Made by a program: the position numbers and the translations under genes. DNA of 64,000 nucleotides from Multifurca ochricompacta (taxonomy: Eukaryota > Basidiomycota > Agaricomycetes > Russulales > Russulaceae): assembly GCA_022496185.1 (NCBI GenBank), contig WTXG01000089.1, positions 81,203-145,202 on the forward strand, written 5' to 3'. The notes under the pieces are model-generated. The model did not search any database. It had not been told where the DNA came from and saw only the letters and a list, made by a program, of their open reading frames with translations. Below, piece by piece: positions 36,501 through 48,496 of this stretch (the stretch's first letter is position 1; every line of letters starts with the position of its first letter).

Positions 36501-37084
36501 AAGCGTTGTCATGGGTGAGGGCGCTTCTTTTGGCTTGCTTGAAGGAGAGTAATGTTAATGGCGGCGGCAATGACAACGACGGGCGGACCGAATTCAACGC
36601 CACTCTCAGACTCAGACCGACACGACAACGATAGACGACCTTCATTCAAATTTATTTCAATTCATTTTTTCATTCTCATTCATTCATATCATCACATCAT
36701 TCTCCCTTTTCTTTTTTTTTTCCCCCTCGACTCGTCTGTCTACGTTCACCAGTCTTTGCCTCATCTGACAGCTTCTTCCCTCGTTTCATCTCCCACTTCA
36801 AGCTCTCTTGGGAGACGAGCTTCCCCGCCTTACTATTAGGGCATGCTCGGGCCGGCTGGGGCTTCATAATCTTCTCTTCTTCATACTTGGGTACTTGGTA
36901 CTTGGTACTTGATACTTTCAGTTTCAGGGTACCCCGCCCCACCCGCCCCGCCCTCTGTTATAAGACCTCTCTTGTTCTCGGCTTCGAGATTTACGCCTGA
37001 CCTTGAACATCACTTGTAACTTGGCATCCCAACCTCCACTTTTTATCAAGGAGGGATCGTCCCAGCCAGAGAGAATCACGCGCA

Positions 37085-38784
37085 ATGTCCCACGCTACCG
37101 CCCACGAAGACTCGGATGCTCACTACCGTCATCATCATCACCATCACCACCACCATCATCACCCAAACCATCGACACGCCGTTCCTCCTCGACCCATTCT
37201 GAATCACCGTACAACAATCTCACACCCAGGAAAACAGTCTACAGGACACCCTCAGAGTGCGCACGCCATTCACTCTGCGTATTCATTTCCCACCAGCTAC
37301 TCATATCGCTTCAATCCACTCTCAGACCGCGTTCGATTGTCCATGCGACGGTCCTTTGACACACCGAGGCGCAATGATGATCGATACGCTGGTGTGATCG
37401 CCGCCGTCTCGCAAGCTAGGGAGCGTATCCGTTTGTATGAACGGGAAGATGAGACTGGCGCCCAGTCACCCACGCGCCGGCCGCGCTCCCGGAGCTTTGG
37501 GATCAACCCAACAATCAGCGAGGGAAACGCGATCAATCTCGATCTTCAATCTGTTGCTGCTGAACCCACTCATTCGCCGCAGACACGTCACGTTACAAGG
37601 ACTCCTTATTCTCAACATCAACAACAACTGCCTTTGTCTCCATCATCTAATTCCACTCCTCAAATCGAACCACAACAACTACCGAGCAACTTTGGCTTTG
37701 GACCCACTTTCGCTTCCCAGGTCCCATTGTTTCACCCCCCCGTTGCGCCCACCTTCCCGCCTGTAACAATGTCCTATCCAACAATGTCTGCTTACCCGGC
37801 GCAGTTCTTAACTCCTGTGGTGGTCAATTGTATCAGCAACCTCAGAGGACCTCACCTTATGTCCTTCCCACACCGCTCGTACCCATTCCGAGCCTTATCC
37901 CAACACCCATGGCCACGTCATTGACATTACCCTCTTCCTGGGCGCCCAACACGCCACAGATCCAGCTGCCAGCTGCTTACGGCCCTTCTCCGGCCACGTC
38001 TATGCGCAACTCCAACCCGTGGCGACCCCATCGGGAGCGATCGCATGGCAGCCTCATCCCCATCCCCACCCGGGAATGTCCGCCGCGGCGTTCTGGTCAA
38101 TGCCAGCACTCGTGACTCCAAGCATTCCGCCGACACCGCTACACCCGGACATACCTTTGCTCTATCCGGCGGCCTCCCCCTCCCGGGCACCCAACCATTT
38201 TGGGCACCCACCGAGTCGTGGCCACCGTCGGAGAGTACGCTTCCACTGCACGTCGCGCCATGGCTGGCACCGAACCCAGCCAACGCCGATCGGCCGCACG
38301 TCGTGTGGGACGTCTCGGAGCCGCCCTCGAAGGCCCGTCGGATATCGGGTAAGGACATCTTCGTGGACATGCAGGACGCGTTCTCGCCCGATGCGACTGC
38401 GGTGTTCCCAGAGACGGACGAAATCGTGGTCGTGTGCAACACGGTACTGGCGCCGGACATATGGCCGCCGATCAGGATCAGGAAGAACAAATCACGTCTG
38501 GAGACGTGTTCTGGGCGATCTACGAGTTCTTCCAGAAGCCGATCACGCGTGATGAAGTTGAACTCATTAAAAGCCGTTCTGAAGACGAGTTTCGGAGGTT
38601 GGTCGAGGCGTGTTATCGCCGATGCTTGCGCGCGCCTGGTCTGGCGGATATCACTCGGAGGCAAGGGGTGAAGCGCGTTGATTGTTTGGAAGACCGCACT
38701 GCTTGGTGGGGGATGTGGCCTGTGTGGGCCGTGGATGGGACGTGGAGTCTCCACCTTGGTTTGATGCCATCTCCTCGTGCGTGA
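37085..38784 (+). pseudogene. DUF6699-like protein, copy 2 (several frame breaks)
   Basis: The ATG at 37085 opens MSHATAHEDSDAHYR followed by eleven His codons (37130-37162), then a Gln/Pro/Ser-rich region. The domain follows downstream: LHVAPWLAPNP, VVWDVSEPPSKARRI, then ITSGDVFWAIYEFFQKPIT, DEFRRLVEACYRRCLRAPG, GVKRVDCLEDRTAWWG, TWSLHLGL, matching DUF6699 in order. The coding path passes through four frame changes, at about 37820, 38000, 38200 and 38480, and each equals one missing base. Several fall in or next to G or C runs. If those bases were lost in assembly, the gene would be a single-exon protein of about 560 residues; otherwise it is a pseudogene. The function of the family is unknown, and the low-complexity N-terminus suggests a largely disordered protein with a C-terminal folded domain. 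Confidence 0.6.
37130..37162 (+). repeat. Polyhistidine codon tract (CAT/CAC)
   Basis: Eleven consecutive His codons with mixed CAT and CAC, near the N-terminus of DUF6699-like copy 2. The mixed codons suggest the residue run, not only DNA slippage, was retained. Confidence 0.85.
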
Positions 38785-39757
38785 TACCAAATAGATCTTT
38801 CTCCTTTCGCCTCGCCCCCTCCCCTCCAATTCTCTTCTTTTCTTTTCTTTTCCGAGCCTCGGAAAAAAAAAAAAAAAAGTATCATCACCATCATCAATTA
38901 CCATCACCATCGTCATCGTCATCATCCCATACCCCTCCCATCTGGATTTCGATTTCTTTGAAAAAAAAAAAAAACAATCATCAAAACGACAAACATTCAG
39001 AGAGAGATGGATTTGTTTAGATAGATGTAGGGCGAGGGTGGGAGGACGAGCCCAACTGCCCCAGCTATAGTTATCTTTTTCCCCCATGCCTTTTGGTTTT
39101 TTTGGCTTTGGCCATTTTGGATTATTGGATATGTATTTTTTTTTGTTGTTGTTTACTTGCACTGATGTAATTTAAATGCAAATACAAATGTTATTGTAGA
39201 ATGCCCTCCTCCCCCGTCCTGGACGACGTTTCAATCGGGTAAGTGTAGTTCATGATAGATGGATGTTTGATGGATTGTGTGTGCATGATCAATCGGATTA
39301 GCTTTGGGTTGGGTTGGGTTTCGAAATGGGGAGGGAGAGGGGAGGGGGGTGTAGGTGATACCAAAGACCCCCCACTCACCCTGCTCACAGGAGTAGTAGG
39401 AGAGGCAACCATCGTTTTTTATTTTTATTTTTTCAGTTTTTGGTTATTCGACTCCCCCCCCTCCCGACTCCCCCCTCTCAATTTGAGTTGAGGGATCGGG
39501 GATGGGGAGATGGGGGTACCTCTTCAGGGCCCAGGGGGGGGGGGGGGGTGGGCAGGCAGGGTTTCGTTGTTTCGGGGCCCGCCGCCGCCACCACCAAGAA
39601 GCAAGCGAACTTATTTTGGATAGTATGAATTATGGATTGAACTTGAACCTGAAATGGGATTAAGCTTGGTGTGGTGTGTGTGTATGTGTGCGTGTTATGT
39701 GGGGGCGGAGGCGGAGGCGGGGAGGGCGGGGGCTAAGGGGGAAAAGGGGGTTGGTTC

Positions 39758-39788
39758 ACCCCTACCCTACCCTACCCTACCCTACCCT
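39758..39788. repeat. CCCTA pentanucleotide repeat
   Basis: Five to six CCCTA units followed by CCCCTT units. It resembles but is not the fungal telomere repeat CCCTAA. Confidence 0.85.
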
Positions 39789-42540
39789 TCCCCTTCCCCT
39801 TCTCCCTCATACCACCACCTTCCCCCTTCTCCACCTTACGAATCAACTCTACATATTGAAACTGAACCATCGCCTTTTTTGGTAGAGGTGCGGGGAGGGG
39901 AGGGAGGGAGGGGAGGGGGGGGGACGTGTGTGAGGGAGACATAACTCTTGTTCTGACCTGCTCCTCGTGGGGGGCTTCTTCTCCTCACTAAGCGAGCTGT
40001 GCGCTCGATTTTAAATCTATCGAGCACATGCATATGTGCATATATATGTACCATGAACACGACTTTTTATTGGAATAGCGGTATGATATGATATAACTCG
40101 GAAAGCGCGAAATTGAAAGGCAAGATGTTTTTTTTTTTTCAACGATGATCTACCAAATGAAATGAAATGAATGGCGGAGCGCGTTCGACCGCGATTACCT
40201 CCAAACCACACCATCTTCGTTGTTTTTTTAGCAGCAGTTCGTTTTCCCTCACGCCCCCCCCCCTCATACCCCTTTTCTGGCCTGGCCCGCCTCGCCTCTC
40301 TCTCTCTCTCGGCAGTGCATCATACTACGCAGGTCAGGCTCTTGGTTTTTTTTTTTTAACGCGCCACTCTGTTTTATTTTATATTCAGATTAGGGGGGTA
40401 AGGTAGCCCTTTTTTTAATGGTTTTTGTTTTTTTTAACCTCCGCCTCGCTAGATCTTAGATTTCATTTTTCCCCGTCCGTGGGAGTGGGAGGATGGGAAC
40501 AACACAGCAAACTGTGTTGAAAAGAAGACTTAAAGAATTGGTATGAGTTTGGGCGCCCTGCTGACCTTGACCTCCCTTTTTCGGTCTTAACTTATCGTAA
40601 TTTCATTTTCATTCATTCATTCATTCATTTCGCGTCCGCCGCGGAAGAACAGGAGGGGGGAGGGGGAGGGGGAGGCGTTGTGCGGTTGTGCGGGTGTTAC
40701 TTGTTGTTGAGTTTCAGTTTTTGAATCTTTCCACTCGCATTGTTGGCACGCGTTGATGTAGAGCTGTTTGATTTGTTTGGGATTTGGGGATTTGTTTGAT
40801 ACGTCTGATGTTCAGTCAGTTCCGGTGCTCTCTCCTTTTGGTTTCAGTTTTCATTCAGTCTCGTCAGCAGTTACATTTGTCTGGACCGGAACAAGTAATA
40901 ATGTTCATCAGCCCAACAGCTTCTCTAACGCCTCGTGTGGTTGTTGTTTTCCTTTCCTTTTTCCTTTTTCCTTTTCCCTTTCCTGGTATTCCTCCCATAT
41001 TTGGTGCAGAGCCACCGCCCCCCCCACCTTTACCTTACCTTACCTTTCCTTTCTTCATTTGGTTGGGCATAGACATCTCTTTCTCCGCTACTACTTATTC
41101 ATCTTGTCCGCCGACGCTGACGTTCTTTTTCTCGATGAGCTCAAGCATTCTTTGTTCTCTGTTTTTTTTTCTTTTCTTTTTTTTTTTTTCTAAAGATAGT
41201 CAATTGAGCACGAGTTTGGCTATGCCTGAGGTCCGCGTCAAGTTATGAATTCATTTACCATGCCTTTCCATGCTTTGCCTTGACTTGACTTGTCTGGTCT
41301 AGTCTAGTCTAGTCTTGTCTATTTGTAGGCGGCACCCTTGCTGTTCTGTATACAGTCCGTTTACTCTCTTGGTGGTTAACGATATACCATACTCATCTTG
41401 AACCCCTTTTCATCACCCGATCTTGCCTCGCACATAGGTGTCTCTCATCGGTAGTAATCATGTTCCGCCGACGATCCGCCCTTTTTACCTTTTTTTTCCC
41501 CTTCCCTCCCTTCTTCCTATGGGAGGGGCGATGTTCACACCCATAAGTACCATAGTAAGTATCAACATCGTCATCGCTGGCGATTGGAGGTGACGCACAA
41601 GACCTAGAAACTATCCTATAAGTCCGAGCACTTCGCAGGGTTTGACGGATAGGATTCTCCAATCTTCCTCACTGTGCTTAGAGCACCACCCCAACTCTTT
41701 TCCCTCCTCGTGCATTTCATGTATTTTATTTTATTTTTTAATATCGATGCACAGGCGGGAACAAACTCCCGACCCGAAAATGGGTTCAGCGCCCTGAATA
41801 ACATAATCGCGTTCTAAGGAGCGCCCCTCTCTGTCTCTCGGTTCCCAATTTCTCGGGTAACGAGGCTACGCTACGTACCCGTCTCTCATCATCGGCATCG
41901 GGTCTTTATCCCCCTCCCCCCCCCCCCTATTGTCGCGCTTCGATATGGCGGCGATGCGATGATCTTCTTCTTTCGTTTGTCGTTCTCGTCTCTGGTCGTC
42001 TTCTTCATCTTTTTCCCCCCTGTAGCGTACGATACGTCATTCGACAATCAGTTCCTTCGTGGATAGCGATCGAGCTAGTAGAATCGGTTGATGAGAGCCG
42101 AGTTGGGGTTCAAAAAAAAAAGAAGAGGGGTCTTTTTTTCCATCTGTTAGTATATATGAATATTGTCTATATGCGCAATAATGTGTAGAGTAGATGCCCT
42201 ATCTATACATAAATTTGACTAAGCTTTAGGCGGCTATGAGATGGCGGCGGGGGAACGGCAAGAGGGCAAGAGGGCAAGCGGGGCGGGACAAATGAAATGA
42301 GTCAATGAGTGACGAGAAGCACGCGCTGAACACGCTATAGACACGCGTTTTGTAATCCAAACTCTACTCTCAACTCGTCTGGCTGGCTTGACTTGACTTG
42401 AATAGAAGGTCACTGACTGACTGACTTCTTTTGTGTCAAACACGCTTAAATATGTTATGTCAACTCCCATGTCTTCTATTTTATTCATATTCATTTTCCC
42501 TAACCTAACCTATACACCTATACACATTCCAACCACCCAA

Positions 42541-42570
42541 ACCCACACCCACACGCATACACACACACAC
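42541..42570. repeat. CA-rich microsatellite
   Basis: Imperfect ACCCACAC and CA units upstream of DUF6699-like copy 3. Confidence 0.8.
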
Positions 42571-43137
42571 CGCGAGCTTAGCGGACTGATGGCTAAGCGT
42601 TCCAGAACCCAGATTTCCGGTCTTTCCAATCCTCCTTCCCACCTTCCTTCACCCTCCCCCTTCAGACTGGCTTCGATGATGCCTCGTTGCCGCGCCATTT
42701 TTAGTCGTCGTCGTGACATTCGCTATTCGGCCAACCCATTTGCCGCGCCAGGGCTTATGAGGTACTTTGATCGGCAACCCAGCCCATAATGGTCGTTGGT
42801 GTACACACACACACAGAACCAGAACCCTTCATTTTTATTTATTTATTTTATTAATCTTCCTGTCAGTTTACGACATCATCCACTCAAGAGCCCAGAACCC
42901 GAGGACCACCGCCATTCTCCATCAATGCCCATATCTCTCTAACACTCGTTCAGCTTTTTGTTTATAAGAGCTGCCTCCCCCCCACCTACCACCTTCTCTC
43001 ATACGACGTCACGGCAACTCCTCTCTCTCTCTCTCTATTGCTTGTGCTCACGCTCGTGCCCTGTACCATATTGTTGTTGAACACGACCTTTTTCACGACT
43101 TTCTTGGGAAAAACATTCACTCTCACTCTCTTTCATA

Positions 43138-44448
43138 ATGGCCGCGTACTTGCGTAGTCTCTTTGGCAGTGGCCAGGCTTCAACCACTCCTGCACATGGA
43201 AAGGCCAAGTCTCATCGTCGTACAGAGTCATCTCCAGCTCCGGCTCCTCACTACATTTACACCTCCCACGGGGAACATCACTTCGGGGACGTCACCAACT
43301 AAGGTTCCGCGTACTAACAGTTACAACAACACTAATGCAACACTCCTGCAACGGTGCCATCACCACTCGTTATCCGACATATGATTCTCGTCGTCATCAT
43401 TCACACGAAGGTGGTAGCCGCCCACCTATCTATCGGGCCGTGAACTACATGCCACCCCCTGAGATGCATGGTCCGTAACCCTTGACCCATATCTCAAACT
43501 GATTCGCTCATTTGCCCTCCGCGGATGCAGGGCGTTTTCCTCAATTCCCGCAAGGTGGCTACGTAACGCCAGGAAGCTCGCGATCAAACTCTAGCTCTTC
43601 GCTCTATCCTGGTCCAGTGCATGGCACAACTATCGTACCATCGCCATTGGTCCCCAGTCCACCTCACTCCAAGACACCTGACAATCGTCCTACCAAATCA
43701 GTCACCCAGAACGATGCTTGGCAGGCCGGCGTCAGCACGAGCGCAAGCGGATCTTCTACCTGTACGTCTTCCTCCTTATTCCTGTACCCTCGCTTGTTTT
43801 TTTTTGAGTTCGTTTCACCTCTGATTCTACCACCTTCAGACGGTCCCGAGCCATCACCCACGAGGACTCAAGCCCGCGCCCCCGTTTCCACATGCACCCA
43901 CTGCTATCGTACACACGACTACACCATGCCCCTATCTCTTACGATGTCGCCTTCACCCCATCCGCGCGAACAGTCGTAGATCGTACAATGCACTCACCCG
44001 TACCCGCAGTCACTCTTGCCCAACCAGCGACGGAACCACCGATACCGGCGAGTTCTCGTCTCGTCCTGCGTTCTCCGAAGTTACCGTGGGTCGTAGCCGT
44101 CGGGCCAATCGGATCAACGCCCAGCTTTTTCATCGGCAAGAGTGGTCGGCAACAAAAAGCCACGACATGGTCGCTCTGACCAACCTCGATGTGCTTTATG
44201 CCGTACATACCACACTCATGGCTCGCGTTACCCCCGAGGAGTGGGCCTCACTTGGGGAGGGCTCCCGTGCTCAGCGTCGCGTCGCGGAAGCGTACAAGAA
44301 GCGGTGTACTCGTATGGGTGGCGGCTGGGAGTCTGGAATCCGCCGGCTGGACTGGCTCGGTTCCAAAACTCACCTCGTAGGCGTTGAAATTGACAAGAGC
44401 AACGAAGCGGGCGAGAATGTGGGCAGGCTTGTGTTTGGAAGGGCTTGA
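43138..44448 (+). pseudogene. DUF6699-like protein, copy 3 (frame breaks)
   Basis: The ATG at 43138 gives MAAYLRSLFGSGQ and a His/Ser/Pro-rich N-terminus. That frame closes at a TAA near 43302, and the continuation (YPTYDSRRHHSHEGG, VNYMPPPEMHG) lies one missing base away. An intron from GTCCGT near 43470 to GATGCAG near 43531 leads to GRFPQFPQGGYVTPG. A second intron near 43762-43839 leads on to the domain: HPLLSYTRLHHAPISYDV, SSRLVLRSPKLPWVVAVG, then, after another one-base frame change near 44120, NLDVLYAVHTTLMARVTPE, RRVAEAYKKRCTRMG, GIRRLDWLGSKTHLVGVE, ending GRLVFGRA at TGA 44448. The order matches DUF6699. As in copies 1 and 2 the breaks are all in the same direction. The function is unknown. 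Confidence 0.55.
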
Positions 44449-44449
44449 A

Positions 44450-46250
44450 AGAGACGATCGAATTCGATCTTTACCCTTTACTCAAGCCTTAGCTCTCCTT
44501 CCCTCGTCCTCTCATCCAACAATGTCATACTCGTGCACGATCTCTTCTCATTCGCTTATTCCTTTCTTTGTCGCCCTTTCTACCTTTTTTTTTGTTTCAA
44601 AGTATTTGTGGTCTGGTCTGGTCTGGGTTGAATTTTCTTGTGGATCTATCTCTGTCTGAAGACGCAGGTTCGCATATTTTCGCAACTCGTATTACTAACA
44701 GCAAGCATAGGACGGTCTCTATCTCTCGGTTTTTTGTGGATCTCTCTTGTCTTATCAAATCCCCCCATTTGTATTATTTGACTCGACGCACACGTTTCGC
44801 ACACAACACAACCCTTTTTTTTTCTTTGGTATTCATACATACATGCAAAGACGGATACACGAACTGTGTTCTGCCTCTCTCTCTCTGTAATAGTGGTAGT
44901 AGGTCGCTGATATTATGTGTTACCTATGCATCGTATGCATATGATAAAATTTATTCCATTTTCAATTCAATTTGTGATCAGACCTCTAGTATGCATCGCA
45001 TTTGCATTTATAATATATAGGCGCTATTTTGTAGGGTACATGTCAAGGGTCAAGTCAAGTCTGTACTGTGTGTGTGTAAGTAAGTACACGGCCCGATCGG
45101 GCGCTGCGATATTGGTAATTATTTGGTTTTAGTTTAAGTATCAATCAGCTAACACTCCACACGGGTGTAACAATCACGGCTAAAAGAAGGCATGCGCAGA
45201 CAGTACTTACCCTGAAACGTGGGAAGAGAGTGGGCGATCAAAAAAAAAAAAGAGTTCAGGTTGTAGCATGCATGATGATGATAAGAGTGAGCGCGCCTGT
45301 GGTTTGATTGTTTGTTGATGAAAATGAGGTTGAGTGAGGTTGAGGTGAGGTGAGTTGAGTTGAGGTGAGTTAGGGTGAGGTGGGAGAGTATGAAAACTGA
45401 GGGGAGGCACAACCATTTTCTTCTTCGTCTTCGAATCTTTTGCTTTTTTTTTTTTTTTTGTATCTTACGTCCCCCGTAATGAAACAACGAAATGAACGTG
45501 AACGAGAGCTTTATTTTTTATTTATTTATTTATATTGACTTTTTACTCTTCTCTTCTCTTCTTTTCCTCGTGTTCGTGTTCATGTTGTTGCATAAAACAT
45601 AAATGACGACATTTTTTGGCTGCGGGTCTTGATCAGGGGCGGGTCAGTAACTCAGAAAAAATGAAGATCGAGAGAGGCCTTTTACTTTTTTGTGTTGTGT
45701 TGGGAATAATATATGATTTCTTTACGGTCAGCAAAGTCCGAATACGGCACCACCAACCAACCAACCACCCACCCACCACCCACCCATCACCCTAAATAGA
45801 TTGTACTTGTACTTACTGCTGGTTGGACGGCGTATCGTCGATGATAAGAAACATCGAATACGCTATTTACGGATTGGGCCATAATAACATAACGTTAAAC
45901 CCTCCCCCCTTTCTCCCTCATCATTACGGCCAAAGAAGTCAAAGCCACCTATACCTCCGTCCGCGTCCGAACGGAACCTTTCTCTCTTTCTCCCTCTCGT
46001 CCGCGTACGTTCTACCTACCAAGTCGCATCGCAGTTCCGCCAGCCCCGTCTGGGCACAAAATACACGTGGGGTCGTGCCGTGACTGACGCAACTTTCTTT
46101 TTTTTTTTTTTTTCTGGTCTGGGTCTGGTCTCTCTGCCTCGTGCCGCCTCTCCTCTCTCCTCCTCCTCAACACATTTTTTTTTTTGGATTCAAATGATGG
46201 TAGTAAGTAGGCTTGCTGAACGACTATTATTGTTATTATTATAATTATTG
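44450..46250. other. No recognised gene; GAGGT-type repeats
   Basis: Homopolymer-rich spacer. A degenerate TGAGGTGAGT-type repeat occupies 45326-45384 and CCAACCAACC units lie near 45760. No gene is supported. Confidence 0.5.
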
Positions 46251-46252
46251 AC

Positions 46253-46661
46253 CTTGATGTCGCCCTCCTGGGGTGGATAACCTTTAAAGAGGTTCGTGAG
46301 AGACGGTCTAAAGTCTTGGATGATTGAACCAAATTTTCCTTTGGGTTCGCGGACGGATACCCCCCGGATGACGTGCGGATGTCGGTAAAAACGGACGATG
46401 GACGATGGACGTGTGTTCTTTTTATTAGAAGGAACGTGAGGTAATAATAGAGATGAATGAATTTACTGATCAGTTGGGAACCCAATTGTGTTCGCGTACC
46501 TTGAAAAAGGTCTTGGTTAAAACTGGCTCACAAGGGACCCTGGGGGAAGGGGGGGGAGAGGACTTGAGGTGGGAAGACGTTGGTGCTTCTGCAACTCACA
46601 TCGACGCCGACAAGCCTCCGAGAGGCTCTGGGGGAACACTTCGACTTCGATTTGAACCCAT
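46253..46661 (-). CDS. Possible multi-exon gene, unknown, partial
   Basis: An ATG at 46661 (MGSNRSRSVPPEPL) opens a 62-base exon ending at a GTGAGT donor. It joins in phase to 46539-46500 (VLTKTFFK; acceptor CCCCCAG, donor GTACGC) and to 46417-46253 (RFYRHPHVIRGVSV and FGSIIQDFRPSLTNLF; acceptor AAAAAG, donor GTCAAT). Together this gives 89 codons without a stop. I do not recognise the protein, and later exons were not traced with confidence past the poly-A tract near 46100. Because splice sites were chosen by eye, chance agreement is possible. A similar coding-like frame ends at a TAG at 47421-47423 on the same strand (EYTHRFKDFSLPPNEVL), perhaps from another short-exon gene. Confidence 0.28.
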
Positions 46662-46669
46662 TGTTTTTA

Positions 46670-48490
46670 GTAATCTAATCACGTTAATGTCGGTTCAGAA
46701 AAGAAGATTGAAGATTATTATTATACAAAACCACGAAGACTGCCCGTCACTCCGTCATCGATTAGAGAGCTGCCACGAGCACATCGCCGAGCTCGGTGGC
46801 AATTTGACATGACTCTGGTTTAGATATGGATTTTGGATATGGAGGAAACGAATCTTATTTATCTCGCATCACGCGCGCAAAGAACAACCTTTTTTTTTCA
46901 AAAAACGAAAACGATAAACGTGCCGCGGCGTCGTCGGTAGAAACAGTACTTTTATCGTCATTTCTGTTTTTGTTTTTTTTTTTCCCAACCCCCTCCTCCC
47001 TCCCTCCCCCGAGGGACAACACTCGTTTCCCTCGTTTCCTCACTTTTGGCCCACCAAAAAAAATAAAAAAAAGGTGTCTTGTGGTGGATAACGCGTTTCA
47101 AAGAACACCATTATGATAAGCCAATCAGATCTGTGTCTGTGTCTCTCTCTCTTTTGAGGGAATTAAGGGGGGGGGGAGGAGGAGGGGTGGAGGTGAGGAG
47201 GAGATGGAGAGGATCAAGCTTGCCGGCATTCTAGTAACATTTTCTTCGATCGATTCGGAAAAGGAGATAACCGAGACTTTTTAAAAGTGCCGTCTGCCGT
47301 CTTCGCGTTTTGCAAGCAAGCCCGCACCGCACCATTACTACGTCATCGAATGAGACACCGAGGGGAGGGTTTTGTTTGTTTGTTTTGTTTGTCTGGTGTA
47401 GCTTTGTTGCTCCATAATAACTAATCGCCCGTCAAGATGTTAAGAACTTCGTTGGGAGGGAGGGAGAAATCCTTGAAGCGATGGGTGTACTCTCGTGCAT
47501 TCATGCCCTGCTGATAACACTTACGATCCCTACCCTACCTATCCTCATCCTGCTCTCCCTTCTGAGGGGTTGGATATTTTCAACGAAACTGAATAAAACG
47601 GCATGTTTTACATTTTCGCAATCAAAGTAAATGAATTCGTTCAGCCGCTGCTGCCGCTGCAGAAAGGTGATGATGATGTCGTGACGCACCGCTATACGAT
47701 ATTCTGCGAGCTGCTACACTTGCAACGGCCAACTCCACCCCCCCTACCCCTCTCGTTTGCGGCGCCCGCCGGACGGGCATCAGGCAACTATTCAGGGTCA
47801 GCTACAACCGGATCTTGACAGCGCGCGGGATGGCCGCGGATGGGGTATAGTATAGTATAGTCTCTCAATGAGGACGGTTTACGGGGGTTGGTTGCGGCCC
47901 CTCCTGGATGTTTTCGCCGGGCGAGTTCCGGTAATTTCAGCCATTTGAGGCAAGGTCAACCGAAACGCCGGGAACCTCCGAGACCGAGAGACCGAGAGGA
48001 CCGAGACCGAGACCTACACCGGGAAGGAAGGTAACGAGGGCAAGGTACAAGCAGACTAGACCACCAACAACCATCACCAACCATCATCATTCCTCGCATC
48101 GCCGCTCCCCCCCCCCCTTGTCCCTGTCCCCGACAGGCCATCCGACTTATTGGTCGATCACCTTCCCCCCTTCCAGAACGAGGCCCCCGGATAGCACTAG
48201 AGCGCGGGGTCGGAGATTCGACTTGTCTTGTCAATCTTTATTGCTTACGGGGGGGGCAAAGCGCCTTTCTCTCTTTTCCTGCCCATGCACGCGCGAAAAA
48301 TGTTTAATAAACCCGTTTTTGATGGGTATCTAACGCCCGCTCTCCCGCTCCTTAGCAATCCACCACCTCCCCCCTTGCCCTCGCTATTCTCTTGAACAAC
48401 AACCCAACCCAGAGGAGGCGCAACTTGACGAACGAACGAACAAACGAGCGAAAGAACGAAACAAAAGAAGAAGAGAAAAACGACATCTAA
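46670..48490. other. No confident gene; leader of the metacaspase at the end
   Basis: Low-complexity sequence with G, T and A runs. A minus-strand coding-like frame ends at 47421, with a possible start ATG at 47944 (MAEITGTRPAK), but I could not join its exons in phase. The AAC/AAG-rich part at 48390-48496 is probably the metacaspase leader. Confidence 0.4.
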
Positions 48491-48496
48491 TCCTTA

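Larger units (their letters stand above)
29010..37084. other. Gene-poor, simple-sequence-rich stretch
   Basis: About 8 kb between DUF6699-like copies 1 and 2. It holds a CAA repeat, a 15-base C run (30693-30707), an ACTGT repeat (33542-33563), CTCCTC and GTGTGC tracts and many homopolymers. An ATG-started 105-codon frame at 34590-34904 (containing TYLCYVCDVDKPWHFGKW) has coding-like composition and is followed by plausible splice sites, but no family is recognised. Nothing else is supported. Confidence 0.45.
38785..43137. other. Gene-poor, simple-sequence-rich stretch
   Basis: About 4.3 kb between DUF6699-like copies 2 and 3, with a 15-base G run (39534-39548), CCCTA units, polypyrimidine tracts near 40960 and 41160, and no frame with a recognisable motif. 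Confidence 0.5.

Noticed and set aside
37927..39162. 411-codon open frame on the minus strand
   Set aside because: It lies opposite DUF6699-like copy 2 and its homopolymer-rich 3' flank; the composition is that of an antisense shadow.
39758..39788. Telomere-like repeat suggesting an internal telomere
   Set aside because: The unit is CCCTA, five bases, not the fungal CCCTAA, and it lies among many other simple repeats.
46594..46657. tRNA-like B box (GGTTCAAATC on the minus strand)
   Set aside because: The flanking bases do not form a T stem, and no acceptor stem or A box is found at the right distance.
47421..47944. Five-exon minus-strand gene starting MAEITGTRPAK
   Set aside because: The first three exons fit in phase, but the last joints do not, so no model was called.
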